Positions 10,739 to 19,735 of a stretch of DNA of 64,000 nucleotides are shown here, piece by piece. The stretch comes from Pseudoalteromonas sp. UG3-2 (GTDB lineage: Bacteria > Pseudomonadota > Gammaproteobacteria > Enterobacterales > Alteromonadaceae): assembly GCF_037120705.1 (NCBI RefSeq), contig NZ_JAWLJU010000002.1, positions 1,860,001-1,924,000 of the forward strand. The letters are read 5' to 3'. The notes under the pieces were generated by a model, which worked only from the letters and a program-made list of their open reading frames with translations, had not been told where the DNA came from and did not search any database. The translations under genes and the position numbers were made by a program. Position 1 is the first letter of the stretch. The number at the start of each line of letters is the position of its first letter.

Positions 10739-12097
10739 ATGGCTCAACATTTCGACTATATTGCCATTGGCGGCGGCAGCGGCGGTATTGCCTCCGCAAA
10801 CCGAGCGGCAATGCGCGGTGCTAAAGTAGCGCTAGTAGAGGCAAAACACCTAGGTGGTACCTGTGTTAATGTCGGCTGCGTACCAAAAAAAGCAATGTGG
10901 CATGGCGCCCAAGTTGCCGAGGCAATTAAACTATATGCCCCGGACTATGGCTTTGACGTTGAGCTAAAAAACTTTGATTGGGGGAAACTAGTAGAAAGCA
11001 GAGAAGCCTACATTGGCCGTATTCACAAAGGCTACAATAATTACCTCGCCAGTAACGGCGTAACGGTGATCAATGGTTTTGCTAAATTTGTTGATAACAA
11101 CACCATTGAAGTGAACGGTGAACACTACACTGCGGACCACATTAATATAACCGTTGGTGGTCGCCCAACCATTCCTAATATTCCTGGTGCCGAGCACGGC
11201 ATTGACTCTAACGACTTTTTCGAGCTAACCGAACAGCCGCGCCGCGTTGCTGTTGTGGGGGCTGGCTATATTGCCGTAGAGCTTGCCGGGGTATTACATA
11301 GCCTAGGCACAGAAACGCACTTGTTTGTACGTAAACACGCGCCACTGCGTAACTTTGATCCAGTGTTAGTGGAAACCCTAACCGAGGTGATGGAAAAAGA
11401 AGGCCCAACTTTACATACCCACGCCGTGCCTAAGTCAGTCACCAAAGAAGACGATGGCTCTGTAACTCTACACCTTGAAAACGGTGAATCTTACACCGTA
11501 GATAAACTCATTTGGGCCATTGGTCGCGAGCCGGTGACGGATAAAATTAACCTGGAAGCCACCGATGTTGAAACCACTCCAAGTGGCCACATTAAAGTCG
11601 ACGAATGGCAAAATACCACTGCTAAAGGGATTTATGCCCTCGGTGACATTATGGAAGGTGGCATTGAGCTTACTCCTGTGGCAGTGAAAGCAGGTCGCTT
11701 ACTGGCAGAGCGTTTATTTAACCCAGAGTTACCAGAAGCGAAGATGGACTACGACCTAGTACCAACCGTGGTATTTAGTCACCCACCGATTGGTACTATT
11801 GGCCTGACTGAGCCTGAAGCCGAGGCTAAATACGGTAAAGACAACATTAAAGTCTACAACTCCACCTTTGCGGCGATGTACACAGCGCTAACACAACACC
11901 GTCAGCCTTGCCGTATGAAGCTTGTCTGTGCCGGACCCGAAGAAAAAGTTGTCGGTCTCCATGGCATTGGCTTTACGGTCGATGAAATGATCCAAGGATT
12001 TGCCGTAGCGATGAAAATGGGCGCCACTAAAGCTGATTTTGACGCCGTTGTGGCGATCCACCCTACCGGTTCTGAAGAATTCGTCACCATGCGATAA
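10739..12097 (+). CDS. gor: glutathione-disulfide reductase
   Basis: Gor is an NADPH-dependent flavoenzyme that regenerates reduced glutathione in the cytosol. The FAD fingerprint GGGSGGIAS is at the N-terminus, and the redox-active disulfide is [13 protein letters not shown]. The NADPH-binding fold begins [15 protein letters not shown] and is followed by the FVRKHAPLR arginines that select NADPH. The C-terminal catalytic His-Glu pair is in HPTGSEEF. At 452 residues it aligns over its whole length with Escherichia Gor. The start has AGGAATTTTT directly upstream. A rho-independent terminator follows, so it is monocistronic. Confidence 0.97.
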   Translation: MAQHFDYIAIGGGSGGIASANRAAMRGAKVALVEAKHLGGTCVNVGCVPKKAMWHGAQVAEAIKLYAPDYGFDVELKNFDWGKLVESREAYIGRIHKGYNNYLASNGVTVINGFAKFVDNNTIEVNGEHYTADHINITVGGRPTIPNIPGAEHGIDSNDFFELTEQPRRVAVVGAGYIAVELAGVLHSLGTETHLFVRKHAPLRNFDPVLVETLTEVMEKEGPTLHTHAVPKSVTKEDDGSVTLHLENGESYTVDKLIWAIGREPVTDKINLEATDVETTPSGHIKVDEWQNTTAKGIYALGDIMEGGIELTPVAVKAGRLLAERLFNPELPEAKMDYDLVPTVVFSHPPIGTIGLTEPEAEAKYGKDNIKVYNSTFAAMYTALTQHRQPCRMKLVCAGPEEKVVGLHGIGFTVDEMIQGFAVAMKMGATKADFDAVVAIHPTGSEEFVTMR

Positions 12098-12130
12098 GCT
12101 ATTGATTTATAGTTACTTGTAAATATTTAT

Positions 12131-12164
12131 AAAGCGCGAGCTTGCAAAGGCCTCGCGCTTTTTT
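12131..12164 (+). terminator. rho-independent terminator of gor
   Basis: Arms AAAGCGCGAG and CTCGCGCTTT flank a ten-base loop, and T residues follow. It closes the gor transcript about 35 bases after the stop codon. The remaining bases to 12360 are A/T rich and hold no gene. Confidence 0.85.
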
Positions 12165-12364
12165 CTTGCCCTTTCCTCCTCGTTGCAAGACTTACCCATC
12201 ACTGCCAATGGCAGCTCTAAGTTATCCCCGGCATGAACTGATTAGGGAAAAATCCCCTAGCGCTTCTTTTCATATAAAAACATAAAAAAAGTCACTTAAT
12301 AAAACCTTTTGGCTATTTCATTGCTCTGGCACTAGGAAATAAAATTAACTTTATAAAAAGATAC

Positions 12365-12404
12365 TTGACTTAAAGATAAATAATAAATACCTTTATATAA
12401 AGAT
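12365..12404 (+). promoter_or_regulatory. promoter with PecS-type operator in front of the trpF-like operon
   Basis: A -35 box TTGACT (12365-12370) and a -10-like TACCTT (12388-12393) are 17 bases apart. The -10 box overlaps the 16-base dyad ACCTTTATATAAAGAT at 12389-12404, whose core CTTTATATAAAG is a perfect palindrome. The dyad differs by only two bases from the one at 20925-20940 and closely resembles the one at 26139-26154. The overlap predicts repression by the MarR-family protein encoded at 26233. Confidence 0.65.
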
Positions 12405-12444
12405 TCTTTACTAAAACTTAATTTCATTAACAGGAGAAAAGCAA

Positions 12445-13122
12445 ATGAATAATATTATCCAAGTCGCAGGCATCATTGACCGTGAAGAAGCAGAACTCAT
12501 TTTAGATCTCGGTATCGAGTGGTTGGGCTTTCCACTGCGCTTGCCTTCAGGTAAAGACGATATTTCTGAAAACGATGCAACGAGCATTATTAAAAACTTA
12601 AGCGAGCCACAAGCTGGTGTGCTGATCAGTTATATGGTTGATGCCGAAGAGGTCAGTGGTTTTTGCTCAGAGCTGGGTGTAAAAGCCGTGCAATTGCACG
12701 GTGATATTAGTGTTGAAGAGCTACAAAAGTTACGCCAACTTCGCCCCGATCTTTATATTCTAAAAAGTTTGGTCGTTAAAGAAGACAATGCTGAGGAGCT
12801 GCTACAGCTAGTAGATGAAATGGCCGACTACGTTGATATGTTCATCACCGACACATTTGATCCAAAAACAGGAGCAAAAGGAGCAACTGGGCTCACACAT
12901 AACTGGGACGTAAGTGCTGAACTAGTGCGTCGCTCACCGAAGCCGTTAATGATGGCTGGGGGCTTAAGCCCAGAAAACGTCGCCGATGCCATCCGTAAGG
13001 TTAAACCTGCCGCCATTGATGCTCACACAGGGCTAGAGGGTGCCAACGGCAGAAAAGATAAAGACAAGATCGAAAAATTCATCCGCGAAGCACAACAGGC
13101 TTTCGCTGAAATTAACCGTTAA
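12445..13122 (+). CDS. TrpF-like TIM-barrel protein lacking TrpF catalytic residues
   Basis: The fold is that of phosphoribosylanthranilate isomerase. AVQLHG (81-86), the Asp136 strand end (ITDTFD), AGGLSPENV and DAHTGLEG with GRKDKDKI match TrpF block by block. The phosphate-binding half is therefore intact. Two residues essential to TrpF are not: the general-base Cys of the KICGIT motif is Ala8 (QVAGII), and the Arg that holds the anthranilate carboxylate aligns with Asp38. Only the acid Asp136 remains. It is therefore unlikely to be the tryptophan enzyme. It is the first gene of an operon with a uracil phosphoribosyltransferase and an exporter, which suggests a phosphoribosyl or C-nucleoside-5'-phosphate ligand. 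The start has AGGAGA eight bases upstream. The reaction is unknown. Confidence 0.8.
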   Translation: MNNIIQVAGIIDREEAELILDLGIEWLGFPLRLPSGKDDISENDATSIIKNLSEPQAGVLISYMVDAEEVSGFCSELGVKAVQLHGDISVEELQKLRQLRPDLYILKSLVVKEDNAEELLQLVDEMADYVDMFITDTFDPKTGAKGATGLTHNWDVSAELVRRSPKPLMMAGGLSPENVADAIRKVKPAAIDAHTGLEGANGRKDKDKIEKFIREAQQAFAEINR

Positions 13123-13137
13123 TCCAGTCTACAATCC

Positions 13138-13156
13138 GGTGCCCACCGCGGGCACC
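13138..13156 (+). other. G/C-rich intercistronic hairpin
   Basis: GGTGCCC-ACCGC-GGGCACC forms a perfect 7-bp stem between the trpF-like stop codon and the ribosome-binding site of the next gene. No T run follows, so it is not a terminator. It may stabilise or process the mRNA, or set the ratio between the two proteins. Confidence 0.5.
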
Positions 13157-13174
13157 TGCCTAAGGAGAGCACTT

Positions 13175-13873
13175 ATGTCTGCAATACCATTGAATCTAGC
13201 TTCTAATTCGGAATTTGATACTCGAAACGTTTTCGAGTTGGAGCAAACGGATCGACTGAAGTATTTACACACCAAAATCCGTGATAAGACGGCGTCAAAG
13301 CGCCAATTTACCTTCTATGCTGACCAAGTTATCCGTTTACTGTTAGAGCAAAGCTTACAGCGCTTAACCTTTAACAATAAGCAGGTCACCACTCCAGTTG
13401 GTGCCATTTATCAAGGCAAACAGTTTGCAAAGCCAATTTGTGGGGTATCGGTAGTCCGTGCAGGAGAAAGTATGGAGAACGAGCTGCGCCGGATAGACCT
13501 GAATATTCCAATCGGAAAAATTCTTATCCAACGTGATCCTGAAAGCAAATTACCTAAATTGTATTATGCAAAATTGCCAGAGCATATTGAGCAATACCAT
13601 ATCTTAGTATTTGAACCTATGCTAGCTACCGGAGGGTCAGCAATTTGTGCCCTAGAAGTATTATGCAATAGTGGTGTCAAGCCTGAGAACATTACCTTTG
13701 TCAACTTGCTTTGCTCCCCTGAAGGGCTCGCTAATGTCACCAAACGCTTTCCCGATGTGGTGATCCAAACCTCTTCTATAGAACAATGTTTAAACGAACA
13801 TGCTTTTATGATCCCTGGGATTGGTGACTTTGGTGATCGCTACTTCGGTACAACCGATTTGGGGGCGGTATGA
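13175..13873 (+). CDS. uracil phosphoribosyltransferase, candidate self-resistance enzyme
   Basis: The enzyme would convert uracil and PRPP to UMP. The PRPP loop is EPMLATGGSA and the uracil-binding end is GIGDFGDRYFGT. VVRAGESMENELR and KILIQRDPES are further family motifs. It diverges from a housekeeping Upp, with GIGDFGDRYFGT against GLGDAGDR-FGTK as I recall it, and resembles the longer eukaryote-like type. I start at the ATG at 13175, preceded by AAGGAGAG. The frame runs upstream through the preceding gene. The stop overlaps the exporter start by ATGA, so translation is coupled. In the Streptomyces minimycin cluster a UPRT (MinD) protects the producer by enlarging the UMP pool. The same role is inferred here, with recycling of uracil released by the PsuG-like enzyme as an alternative. 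Confidence 0.87.
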   Translation: MSAIPLNLASNSEFDTRNVFELEQTDRLKYLHTKIRDKTASKRQFTFYADQVIRLLLEQSLQRLTFNNKQVTTPVGAIYQGKQFAKPICGVSVVRAGESMENELRRIDLNIPIGKILIQRDPESKLPKLYYAKLPEHIEQYHILVFEPMLATGGSAICALEVLCNSGVKPENITFVNLLCSPEGLANVTKRFPDVVIQTSSIEQCLNEHAFMIPGIGDFGDRYFGTTDLGAV

Positions 13874-14778
13874 GTAATAAACAACTTATCTTTTGGCTGC
13901 TCATTGCAATGATAGCCCCCACCATATGGGGCAGCACTTATATTGTTACTACCGAGCTTTTACCTGCTGATAAGCCCTTAGTCGCTTCAGTATTACGAGC
14001 TCTGCCTGCTGGCATTTTATTGACGCTACTGGGTCACACCTTACCGCGGGGAATATGGTGGCTGAGAGTCACAGTATTAGGAATGCTTAACATCGGCGGC
14101 TTCTTTTACTGCTTATTTGTTGCCGCGTATTTATTACCCGGAGGGGTGGCTGCTTTAGTGATGTCTTGCCAGCCTATCATCGTTATGCTGCTGGGCGCTT
14201 TACTATTAAATGACAAACTGCAAGTTCGCCACTTTGTTGCTTGCTTAGTGGGTGCCATCGGTATTGCGCTGTTAGTTCTTGAGCCAAACATGGTATTACC
14301 TACAGCAGGGATTGTTGCAGGCTTAGCTGGTGCAGTATCCATGGCCACTGGCATTGTGTTAACCAAAAAGTGGGGCAAACCCACTGAAGTCTCGCTGTAT
14401 ACCTTTACCGGCTGGCAGCTGGTGGTTGGGGGTCTTGCTTTAGTACCTATTGCACTCATACAAGAAGGCTTCCCGACCACCCTTACCAGCAATAATATTA
14501 TTGGTTATACCTATTTGAGCTTGGTTGGCGCTTTACTTGCTTATGTGCTGTGGTTTAAAGCAATAGAGAAATTACCCGTGGTAACCGTTTCTTTTATTTC
14601 TTTTGCCAGCCCATTGGCCGCCACCTTGCTGGGTTTCTTTATTCTCGGTGAAGTCCTCACGGCCAGTCAAATCGCAGGGGCACTGGTGATCGTGTTAGCC
14701 ATTGCTATTTCACAGCAACAGTTATTCAAAAAATCCCCAACGGTTATTGCCCCGACTAAAACTCCACAAAAAGTTTAA
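13870..14778 (+). CDS. PecM-like EamA/DMT family exporter
   Basis: This is an inner-membrane drug/metabolite transporter with about ten helices in two EamA halves. The N-terminal stretch GSTYIVTTELLPADKPL and the following RALPAGILL, LNIGGFF and LPGGVAA closely resemble PecM of Dickeya, which is linked to indigoidine export and partners the regulator PecS. The minimycin cluster also has a transporter (MinT). It is translationally coupled to the UPRT by a four-base overlap, so it belongs to the operon beginning at 12445. Export of the product of the NRPS locus is the likely job, inferred from homology and shared regulation. The tail after the last helix is short and carries several lysines. 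Confidence 0.88.
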   Translation: MSNKQLIFWLLIAMIAPTIWGSTYIVTTELLPADKPLVASVLRALPAGILLTLLGHTLPRGIWWLRVTVLGMLNIGGFFYCLFVAAYLLPGGVAALVMSCQPIIVMLLGALLLNDKLQVRHFVACLVGAIGIALLVLEPNMVLPTAGIVAGLAGAVSMATGIVLTKKWGKPTEVSLYTFTGWQLVVGGLALVPIALIQEGFPTTLTSNNIIGYTYLSLVGALLAYVLWFKAIEKLPVVTVSFISFASPLAATLLGFFILGEVLTASQIAGALVIVLAIAISQQQLFKKSPTVIAPTKTPQKV

Positions 14779-14797
14779 GATACAAAAGGATATCGTG

Positions 14798-15886
14798 ATG
14801 AAAACATTATTTGACGCAACTCAATATGGCAGTATCAAGGTAAACAATCGTTTTGTCATGGCACCCATGAGCCGTAATCGTGCCACAGAGTCAGGTCTGG
14901 CCACCGAGATGATGGCAACCTATTATGGTCAACGAGCCTCGGCTGGATTAATTATTTCAGAAGGGATCCAGCCCTCACAGGTAGGGCAAGGTTACATGAA
15001 CTCGCCTGGCTTACACACTCGTCAACAAGCAAACAGCTGGCAGCCGGTCACCGATGCGGTACATCAACAAGGTGGCAAGATTGTTGCGCAGATTATGCAT
15101 TGCGGCCGTATTGGTCACCCAAGCCTATACCCAAGTGCGCATCAATCGGTTGCACCATCAGCTATTACAGCTCAAGGACAAACGTACACTCCTGATGGCC
15201 TGCAAGATTTTGCGCCGCCAAAAGCACTCACTTATGATGAGATACAAGACACCATCGCCGACTTTGTGCGCTCCGCGCAACTTGCTATTGCGGCAGGGTT
15301 TGATGGTATTGAGATCCACGCTGGAAACGGCTTCTTGTTGCATCAATTTTTAGCCAACAACACCAACCAACGTGACGATGAATATGGCGGTAGCATCGCT
15401 AACCGCATTCGCTTCACCGTTGAAGTGGTCAACGCCGTTGCCCAGGCCATTGGTGCAGACAAAGTTGGTGTTCGTATTTCGCCGCACAACCAATTCAATG
15501 ATATTGCCGAAACCGATACTCTTGAGTTGTACCCTGAATTAATCAAGGCGCTCCCTACTGATTTGGCCTACTTACATATCATGGAAGCGGCCACTCGTAG
15601 CACCAGCGCGTTGATCCGTTCATTATGGTCAGGCGCACTGATTATCAATCCGCACAATAGCTGGGAAGATGGCCCTGTTACCCCTGACATTGCCACCGAT
15701 GTACTGCAGCAAGATTTAGGCGATGGTATCGGCTTTGGTGCTTTGTTTGTGGCCAACCCAGACTTAGTTGAGCGCGCCCACATCGGCGCAAGCTTTAACC
15801 CGGTGGATGAAAGTACTTTTTATGGTGGTGGAGCTAAAGGTTACATAGACTACCCCACTCTGGCACAAGCCAAAATGTCCGCTTAA
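14798..15886 (+). CDS. Old Yellow Enzyme family ene-reductase (NemA-like)
   Basis: This is an FMN-dependent alkene reductase with a TIM barrel. The N-terminus FDATQYGSIKVNNRFVMAPMSR is followed by AQIMHCGRIGHP, and the substrate-binding pair is GFDGIEIHAGNGFLLHQFL. In many NemA/OYE proteins that motif reads HGANGYL, so the HAGNGFLL order here is slightly atypical. NQRDDEYGGSIANRIRF is diagnostic. I start at the ATG at 14798, 19 bases after the exporter stop, with AAAGGA upstream. The frame also extends back into the exporter gene. It is the last gene of the operon and a terminator follows. It may reduce a precursor or product of the locus, or detoxify electrophiles. Neither can be shown from sequence. 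Confidence 0.9.
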   Translation: MKTLFDATQYGSIKVNNRFVMAPMSRNRATESGLATEMMATYYGQRASAGLIISEGIQPSQVGQGYMNSPGLHTRQQANSWQPVTDAVHQQGGKIVAQIMHCGRIGHPSLYPSAHQSVAPSAITAQGQTYTPDGLQDFAPPKALTYDEIQDTIADFVRSAQLAIAAGFDGIEIHAGNGFLLHQFLANNTNQRDDEYGGSIANRIRFTVEVVNAVAQAIGADKVGVRISPHNQFNDIAETDTLELYPELIKALPTDLAYLHIMEAATRSTSALIRSLWSGALIINPHNSWEDGPVTPDIATDVLQQDLGDGIGFGALFVANPDLVERAHIGASFNPVDESTFYGGGAKGYIDYPTLAQAKMSA

Positions 15887-15904
15887 CAAAGCGCTACTGT
15901 TGAC

Positions 15905-15928
15905 AAGGGTGCTTAGTCACCCTTTTTT
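15905..15928 (+). terminator. terminator of the trpF-like/UPRT/exporter/OYE operon
   Basis: AAGGGTG-CTTAGT-CACCCTT is followed by a T run at 15905-15928, directly after the OYE stop. Confidence 0.85.
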
Positions 15929-16593
15929 AATGTGCCAAAACCACCATAGCGTTATTGGCTCATTAACAACCACCAGCTCCTCTCTCCCTTACTGCTCCTG
16001 AAACCAAACCAGCTCAAGTTAGCGCACTAATTTGAACTCCATACCTTACCTGCAGCTCAGTATACGCAACGCTGCCATAGCCTAACCGCGGTCGCTATAG
16101 GTTAAAATAGCAATCTTCTTGAAGCGATTTTCAACTCCTTAACCCCTTTTACTACGCCGGGCCATTATGTTGCTGCGCAATCATGGCGATAAATCAAGCG
16201 CGAAGCCCCACTGTTATTATAACTCTGGTGTGTTTGCAAGCAGTCTACTTGCTGGCTACACAGTAGCAAGCACCTAACGCTTGCCATTAACGTGCGACTC
16301 ACTTAATCCCCTTTGCGTGTTTTATCGATACGGCTACAAACACTTCCGCTAACCATTACACTATTAACTGCAACTGTTACTTAATGAAGAAAGCTTGAGC
16401 CTAGCACGTGTGTTTTTGCTTAGTAGACACAGGCTTATTGAGCGCGACTTAACTGGCAGTATAGGCTTGCTGTCACCTCTGCCGAACAGACATAACCGTT
16501 CTGTGATTTGTAGGCTACGTGCGGGGTATGGTTAGGTAAGTTTTAGCAGCTAATTTACTAGAGAGTTGCGCTGAGGCAATGACCGCTATGAAA
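15929..16593. other. long gene-free stretch between convergent operons
   Basis: These 665 bases lie between two convergent terminators. I find no open frame with protein-like composition on either strand, no tRNA-like fold and no clear repeat. The sequence is less A/T rich than the true promoters nearby. It may be decayed DNA or hold an unrecognised RNA. Confidence 0.4.
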
Positions 16594-16619
16594 CGAAAAA
16601 AGAGCCTATGAGGCTCTTT
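16594..16619 (-). terminator. terminator of the RND pump operon
   Basis: Perfect 9-bp arms AAAGAGCCT/AGGCTCTTT enclose a three-base loop. On the minus strand a run of T follows. It lies 36 bases after the permease stop. Confidence 0.85.
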
Positions 16620-16654
16620 GGTCAAGGAGACAGATTACTAACATGTTTAACGAG

Positions 16655-19600
16655 TTATGCTAACTCCGGGAGTAAGACACGATTGTCTTTTGAGTTCACA
16701 ACCTTAGAGCGTTTTGTCGCTAGCTTTGCGTAAAAGGCTGGCAGCACAAATAAGGTAAACAATGTACCTACCATCATCCCAGCGACGAGAATAATACCAA
16801 TACTGTTTCGCGCCTCCGCGCCTGCGCCACTCACCAACATTAAAGGAAAGTGACCAAGAACCGTTGCTGCAGTGGTCATCAACACTGGACGCAAACGAGT
16901 CGCGGCAGCAGAAATAGCAGCCTCCGTACGGCTCATCCCCTGCAACTGGAGATGATTGGCAAATTCCACGATTAAGATGCCATTTTTAGCAATGAGTCCA
17001 ATTAGCGTAATAAGGCCAACTTGTGAGTAAATATTCATGGTGGTGAACTCAAAATAGGATAACGCCAGCGCTCCCATCATCGCCAGTGGCACACTGCCAA
17101 TTAAGACAACAAGCGGGTCACGAAAGCTGTTAAATTGCACACTCAGCAACAAATAGACAATCAGCATCGAAAGCGCCATCACCCCAAGTAAGCTGTTGCC
17201 TTGTTTGCGGATCTCCCTTGACTCTCCCGCGTAGTCAATCATGTAAGCGGGCGGTAGCACCTCTTGAGCGGCACGCTCCAACGCGGCTAACGCAGACTCT
17301 TTGGTCGCCCCAGGGGCTATACCACCAAAAATACGAAACGCATTTTGTTGTCCAAAACTACTCAATTGCCGCGGCACCGTGGTCCAATTTATTTCGGCAA
17401 TGGCAGATAAGGGCACCATGGCACCGTTTTGGGCTTTAATCTGTAAACTGAGAAGTTTCGATGGATCGGCTTTGACATAGCCATCCACCACGGGGATCAC
17501 TTGATAGGCTTTCCCACGCGCATCAAAACGATTGACGTAATTGTTCGACAACAGAATGCCCAGTTGACGGCTAACATGAGCAAGATCCATCCCCAGATCG
17601 GCTATCGTCTCACGCTTGAGCATGATTTCTATCTGCGGCAAATCGATTTTCAGATCCGTATCTGCGTATAAGAACTGACCACTGGCAAAAGCTTTGCCTA
17701 TGAGTTTATCTGCATAAGGCTTCATCTCTTGGTAGCTGTCGGCCGACTTCACCACCATCTCGACATCGAACTGTCCAGCAGTGGGTAACGGCGGAGGTAA
17801 GATTGGCAAAGGATTAATACCTGGAATTTGTGCTAATCGACCATAGACCTCTGGGATCAACGACATGGTGGTATAGTCACGTTGCGAAGCACTGGTAAAC
17901 TCAACCCCACCGAACGCACTGTTAGTAAAAATGTTTTGCCACATTTGCGTCGCCCCTGGGATCTCCAGCAAGTTGTCAACCACAGCACGCATGTTGTCTT
18001 CGTTGTAGTTAAGTGACGATTCTGGTGGCGACTGTACCAAAACAAAAATTTGGCTTTGATCCTCTACCGGAGCTAACTCTTTTTTAGAGCCCATAAAAAA
18101 TGGTACAACCAATAAACTTAACAGCAACGCCGCCAACAAGGTTTGATCGCGCCAGAGCATTGTTTTGCTTAGCACACCTTTATAGCGCTCACGGATCCAA
18201 TCAAAACCACTATTCACTTGCTTAGTCAACTTGGTCTCTTTACCGCCTTCAGGGGTGACGTAAGCACTCATGATGGGAGATAAGGTGACCGCAACGAAAC
18301 CAGAAATGCATACAGCGATGGCGAGTGTAAAAGCAAACTCTTTAAATAACACTCCCGTTAGTCCAGAAAGGAAGCCTATTGGGGTGTACACCATGGCCAA
18401 GGTTAAGGTCATAGAAATAATAGGCACAAATAGCTGCCGAGAACTTTCTAATGCAGCTTGCAGCTTTGATTTTCCTTCACGGATGTAGCGAGACACATTT
18501 TCCACCACCACAATGGCATCGTCTACCACCAAGCCTACCGATAACACAATCGCCAACACCGTCAATAAGTTCAAAGAGAACCCCACTAAGTGCATGGCTG
18601 CCACAGCTCCTAAAATTGAGATGGGAATAGTGATCAAGGGGACCGCAGCACTTCTAAACGATCCCATCATAAATAACACCACCGCACCTACCAGCACAAT
18701 GGTCTCGATTAAGGTGATAAAAATTTCATTTAAGGCATCACGCATATAAAGCGTGCCATCATAGGCATAGTTAATACTCAGCCCCTCAGGCATAGTTTGG
18801 TTTATTTCTGCAGTGAGATCATATAGGGCATCTCCTATAGCGATCTCATTCGCTCCCGGCAGTGGCCATACCGAAATATAAACCGTATCCTGCTGATCTA
18901 AACGGGCACTCACTGTAGGTTGTTCAGAGCCCAGGCGAACACTAGCAACATCGCGTAAATAGATAGTTTCGTTGTCAGCTTGTCGAATTACTAAACGTTT
19001 AAACTCACTTAAATCTTTTAGTTGCGTATTGGTGACCAGATCGATCCGTTGCTTCGATGTTTCAGTAAAGCCTAACGTTGCAATGGTATTGTTGTTTGCC
19101 AGCGCGTGATAGACCTCATCAGCGCTCAGGTCAAAGGCATCCAGCTTTGCTGAGTTCAGATCGACGCGCAGTGCAGGCGTTCGACTTCCTTCAATCGCCA
19201 CTCGCTGGACACCCTCAATACCATTTATCACTGGTGTAACCTGACGTGATAGGTAGTCAGTCAGTTGATTTAACGCCACACCATCATTTTCAATATTCAA
19301 ATAAAATAAGGCATGCGGTCTGTCGGTACGCTCAACAGACACCACGGGATCTTCCGCCGCCTGGGGTAACATATAACTGACTTGCCCTAGCCGAGCGTTG
19401 AGTTCCGCTAATGCCTTAGCACTGTCTTCATTGAGTTTTAAGTAAGCCGTGACTTTACTGCTACCTGACGTGGTTGCCGACTCAACGTAATCAACCCCAG
19501 GTACCGTGGCGCTAATACGCTCAATAGGATCGGTGATAAAGCCTTTAACCGTACTAGCCGATGCCCCAACATAGTTGGTGGAGACAACCAGTGAAGAACT

Positions 19601-19735
19601 CGCAATTTTAGGAAACTGTAGCACGGTTATTTGCCATGCTGACCATAGCCCTGCAATGCAGATAATGGCAGATAACACGATTGCTAATACGGGCTTAGTC
19701 ACAAATTTATCCATAATGTGGTGTTGGCTGTTCAT
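16655..19735 (-). CDS. RND (HAE1/AcrB-type) efflux permease
   Basis: This is the inner-membrane proton-driven pump of a tripartite efflux system. At 1026 residues it has the standard duplicated architecture of 12 helices and two large periplasmic loops. The N-terminus is FVTKPVLAIVLSAIICIAG. The proton-relay acidic pair lies in GLVVDDAIVVVENVSR, and the C-terminal half carries GLIAKNGILIVEFANHL. The start codon overlaps the adaptor stop as ATGA, so the two are coupled. No outer-membrane factor gene is adjacent, so a TolC encoded elsewhere is expected. The promoter upstream of the adaptor carries the same dyad as the indigoidine-type NRPS and the TrpF-like operon, which points to export of that product or protection from it. 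Confidence 0.93.
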   Translation of the reverse strand: MNSQHHIMDKFVTKPVLAIVLSAIICIAGLWSAWQITVLQFPKIASSSLVVSTNYVGASASTVKGFITDPIERISATVPGVDYVESATTSGSSKVTAYLKLNEDSAKALAELNARLGQVSYMLPQAAEDPVVSVERTDRPHALFYLNIENDGVALNQLTDYLSRQVTPVINGIEGVQRVAIEGSRTPALRVDLNSAKLDAFDLSADEVYHALANNNTIATLGFTETSKQRIDLVTNTQLKDLSEFKRLVIRQADNETIYLRDVASVRLGSEQPTVSARLDQQDTVYISVWPLPGANEIAIGDALYDLTAEINQTMPEGLSINYAYDGTLYMRDALNEIFITLIETIVLVGAVVLFMMGSFRSAAVPLITIPISILGAVAAMHLVGFSLNLLTVLAIVLSVGLVVDDAIVVVENVSRYIREGKSKLQAALESSRQLFVPIISMTLTLAMVYTPIGFLSGLTGVLFKEFAFTLAIAVCISGFVAVTLSPIMSAYVTPEGGKETKLTKQVNSGFDWIRERYKGVLSKTMLWRDQTLLAALLLSLLVVPFFMGSKKELAPVEDQSQIFVLVQSPPESSLNYNEDNMRAVVDNLLEIPGATQMWQNIFTNSAFGGVEFTSASQRDYTTMSLIPEVYGRLAQIPGINPLPILPPPLPTAGQFDVEMVVKSADSYQEMKPYADKLIGKAFASGQFLYADTDLKIDLPQIEIMLKRETIADLGMDLAHVSRQLGILLSNNYVNRFDARGKAYQVIPVVDGYVKADPSKLLSLQIKAQNGAMVPLSAIAEINWTTVPRQLSSFGQQNAFRIFGGIAPGATKESALAALERAAQEVLPPAYMIDYAGESREIRKQGNSLLGVMALSMLIVYLLLSVQFNSFRDPLVVLIGSVPLAMMGALALSYFEFTTMNIYSQVGLITLIGLIAKNGILIVEFANHLQLQGMSRTEAAISAAATRLRPVLMTTAATVLGHFPLMLVSGAGAEARNSIGIILVAGMMVGTLFTLFVLPAFYAKLATKRSKVVNSKDNRVLLPELA

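Noticed and set aside
12445..13122. Annotating the gene as functional trpF
   Set aside because: The general-base Cys and the anthranilate-binding Arg are replaced, and no trp genes are nearby. The context is a nucleotide/NRPS operon.
13040..13174. Longer UPRT starting inside the TrpF-like gene
   Set aside because: The ATG at 13175 has AAGGAGAG upstream and gives the normal family length. The extra 45 residues overlap a real gene in another frame.
14702..14797. Longer OYE starting inside the exporter gene
   Set aside because: The ATG at 14798 begins directly at the conserved N-terminus and has AAAGGA upstream.
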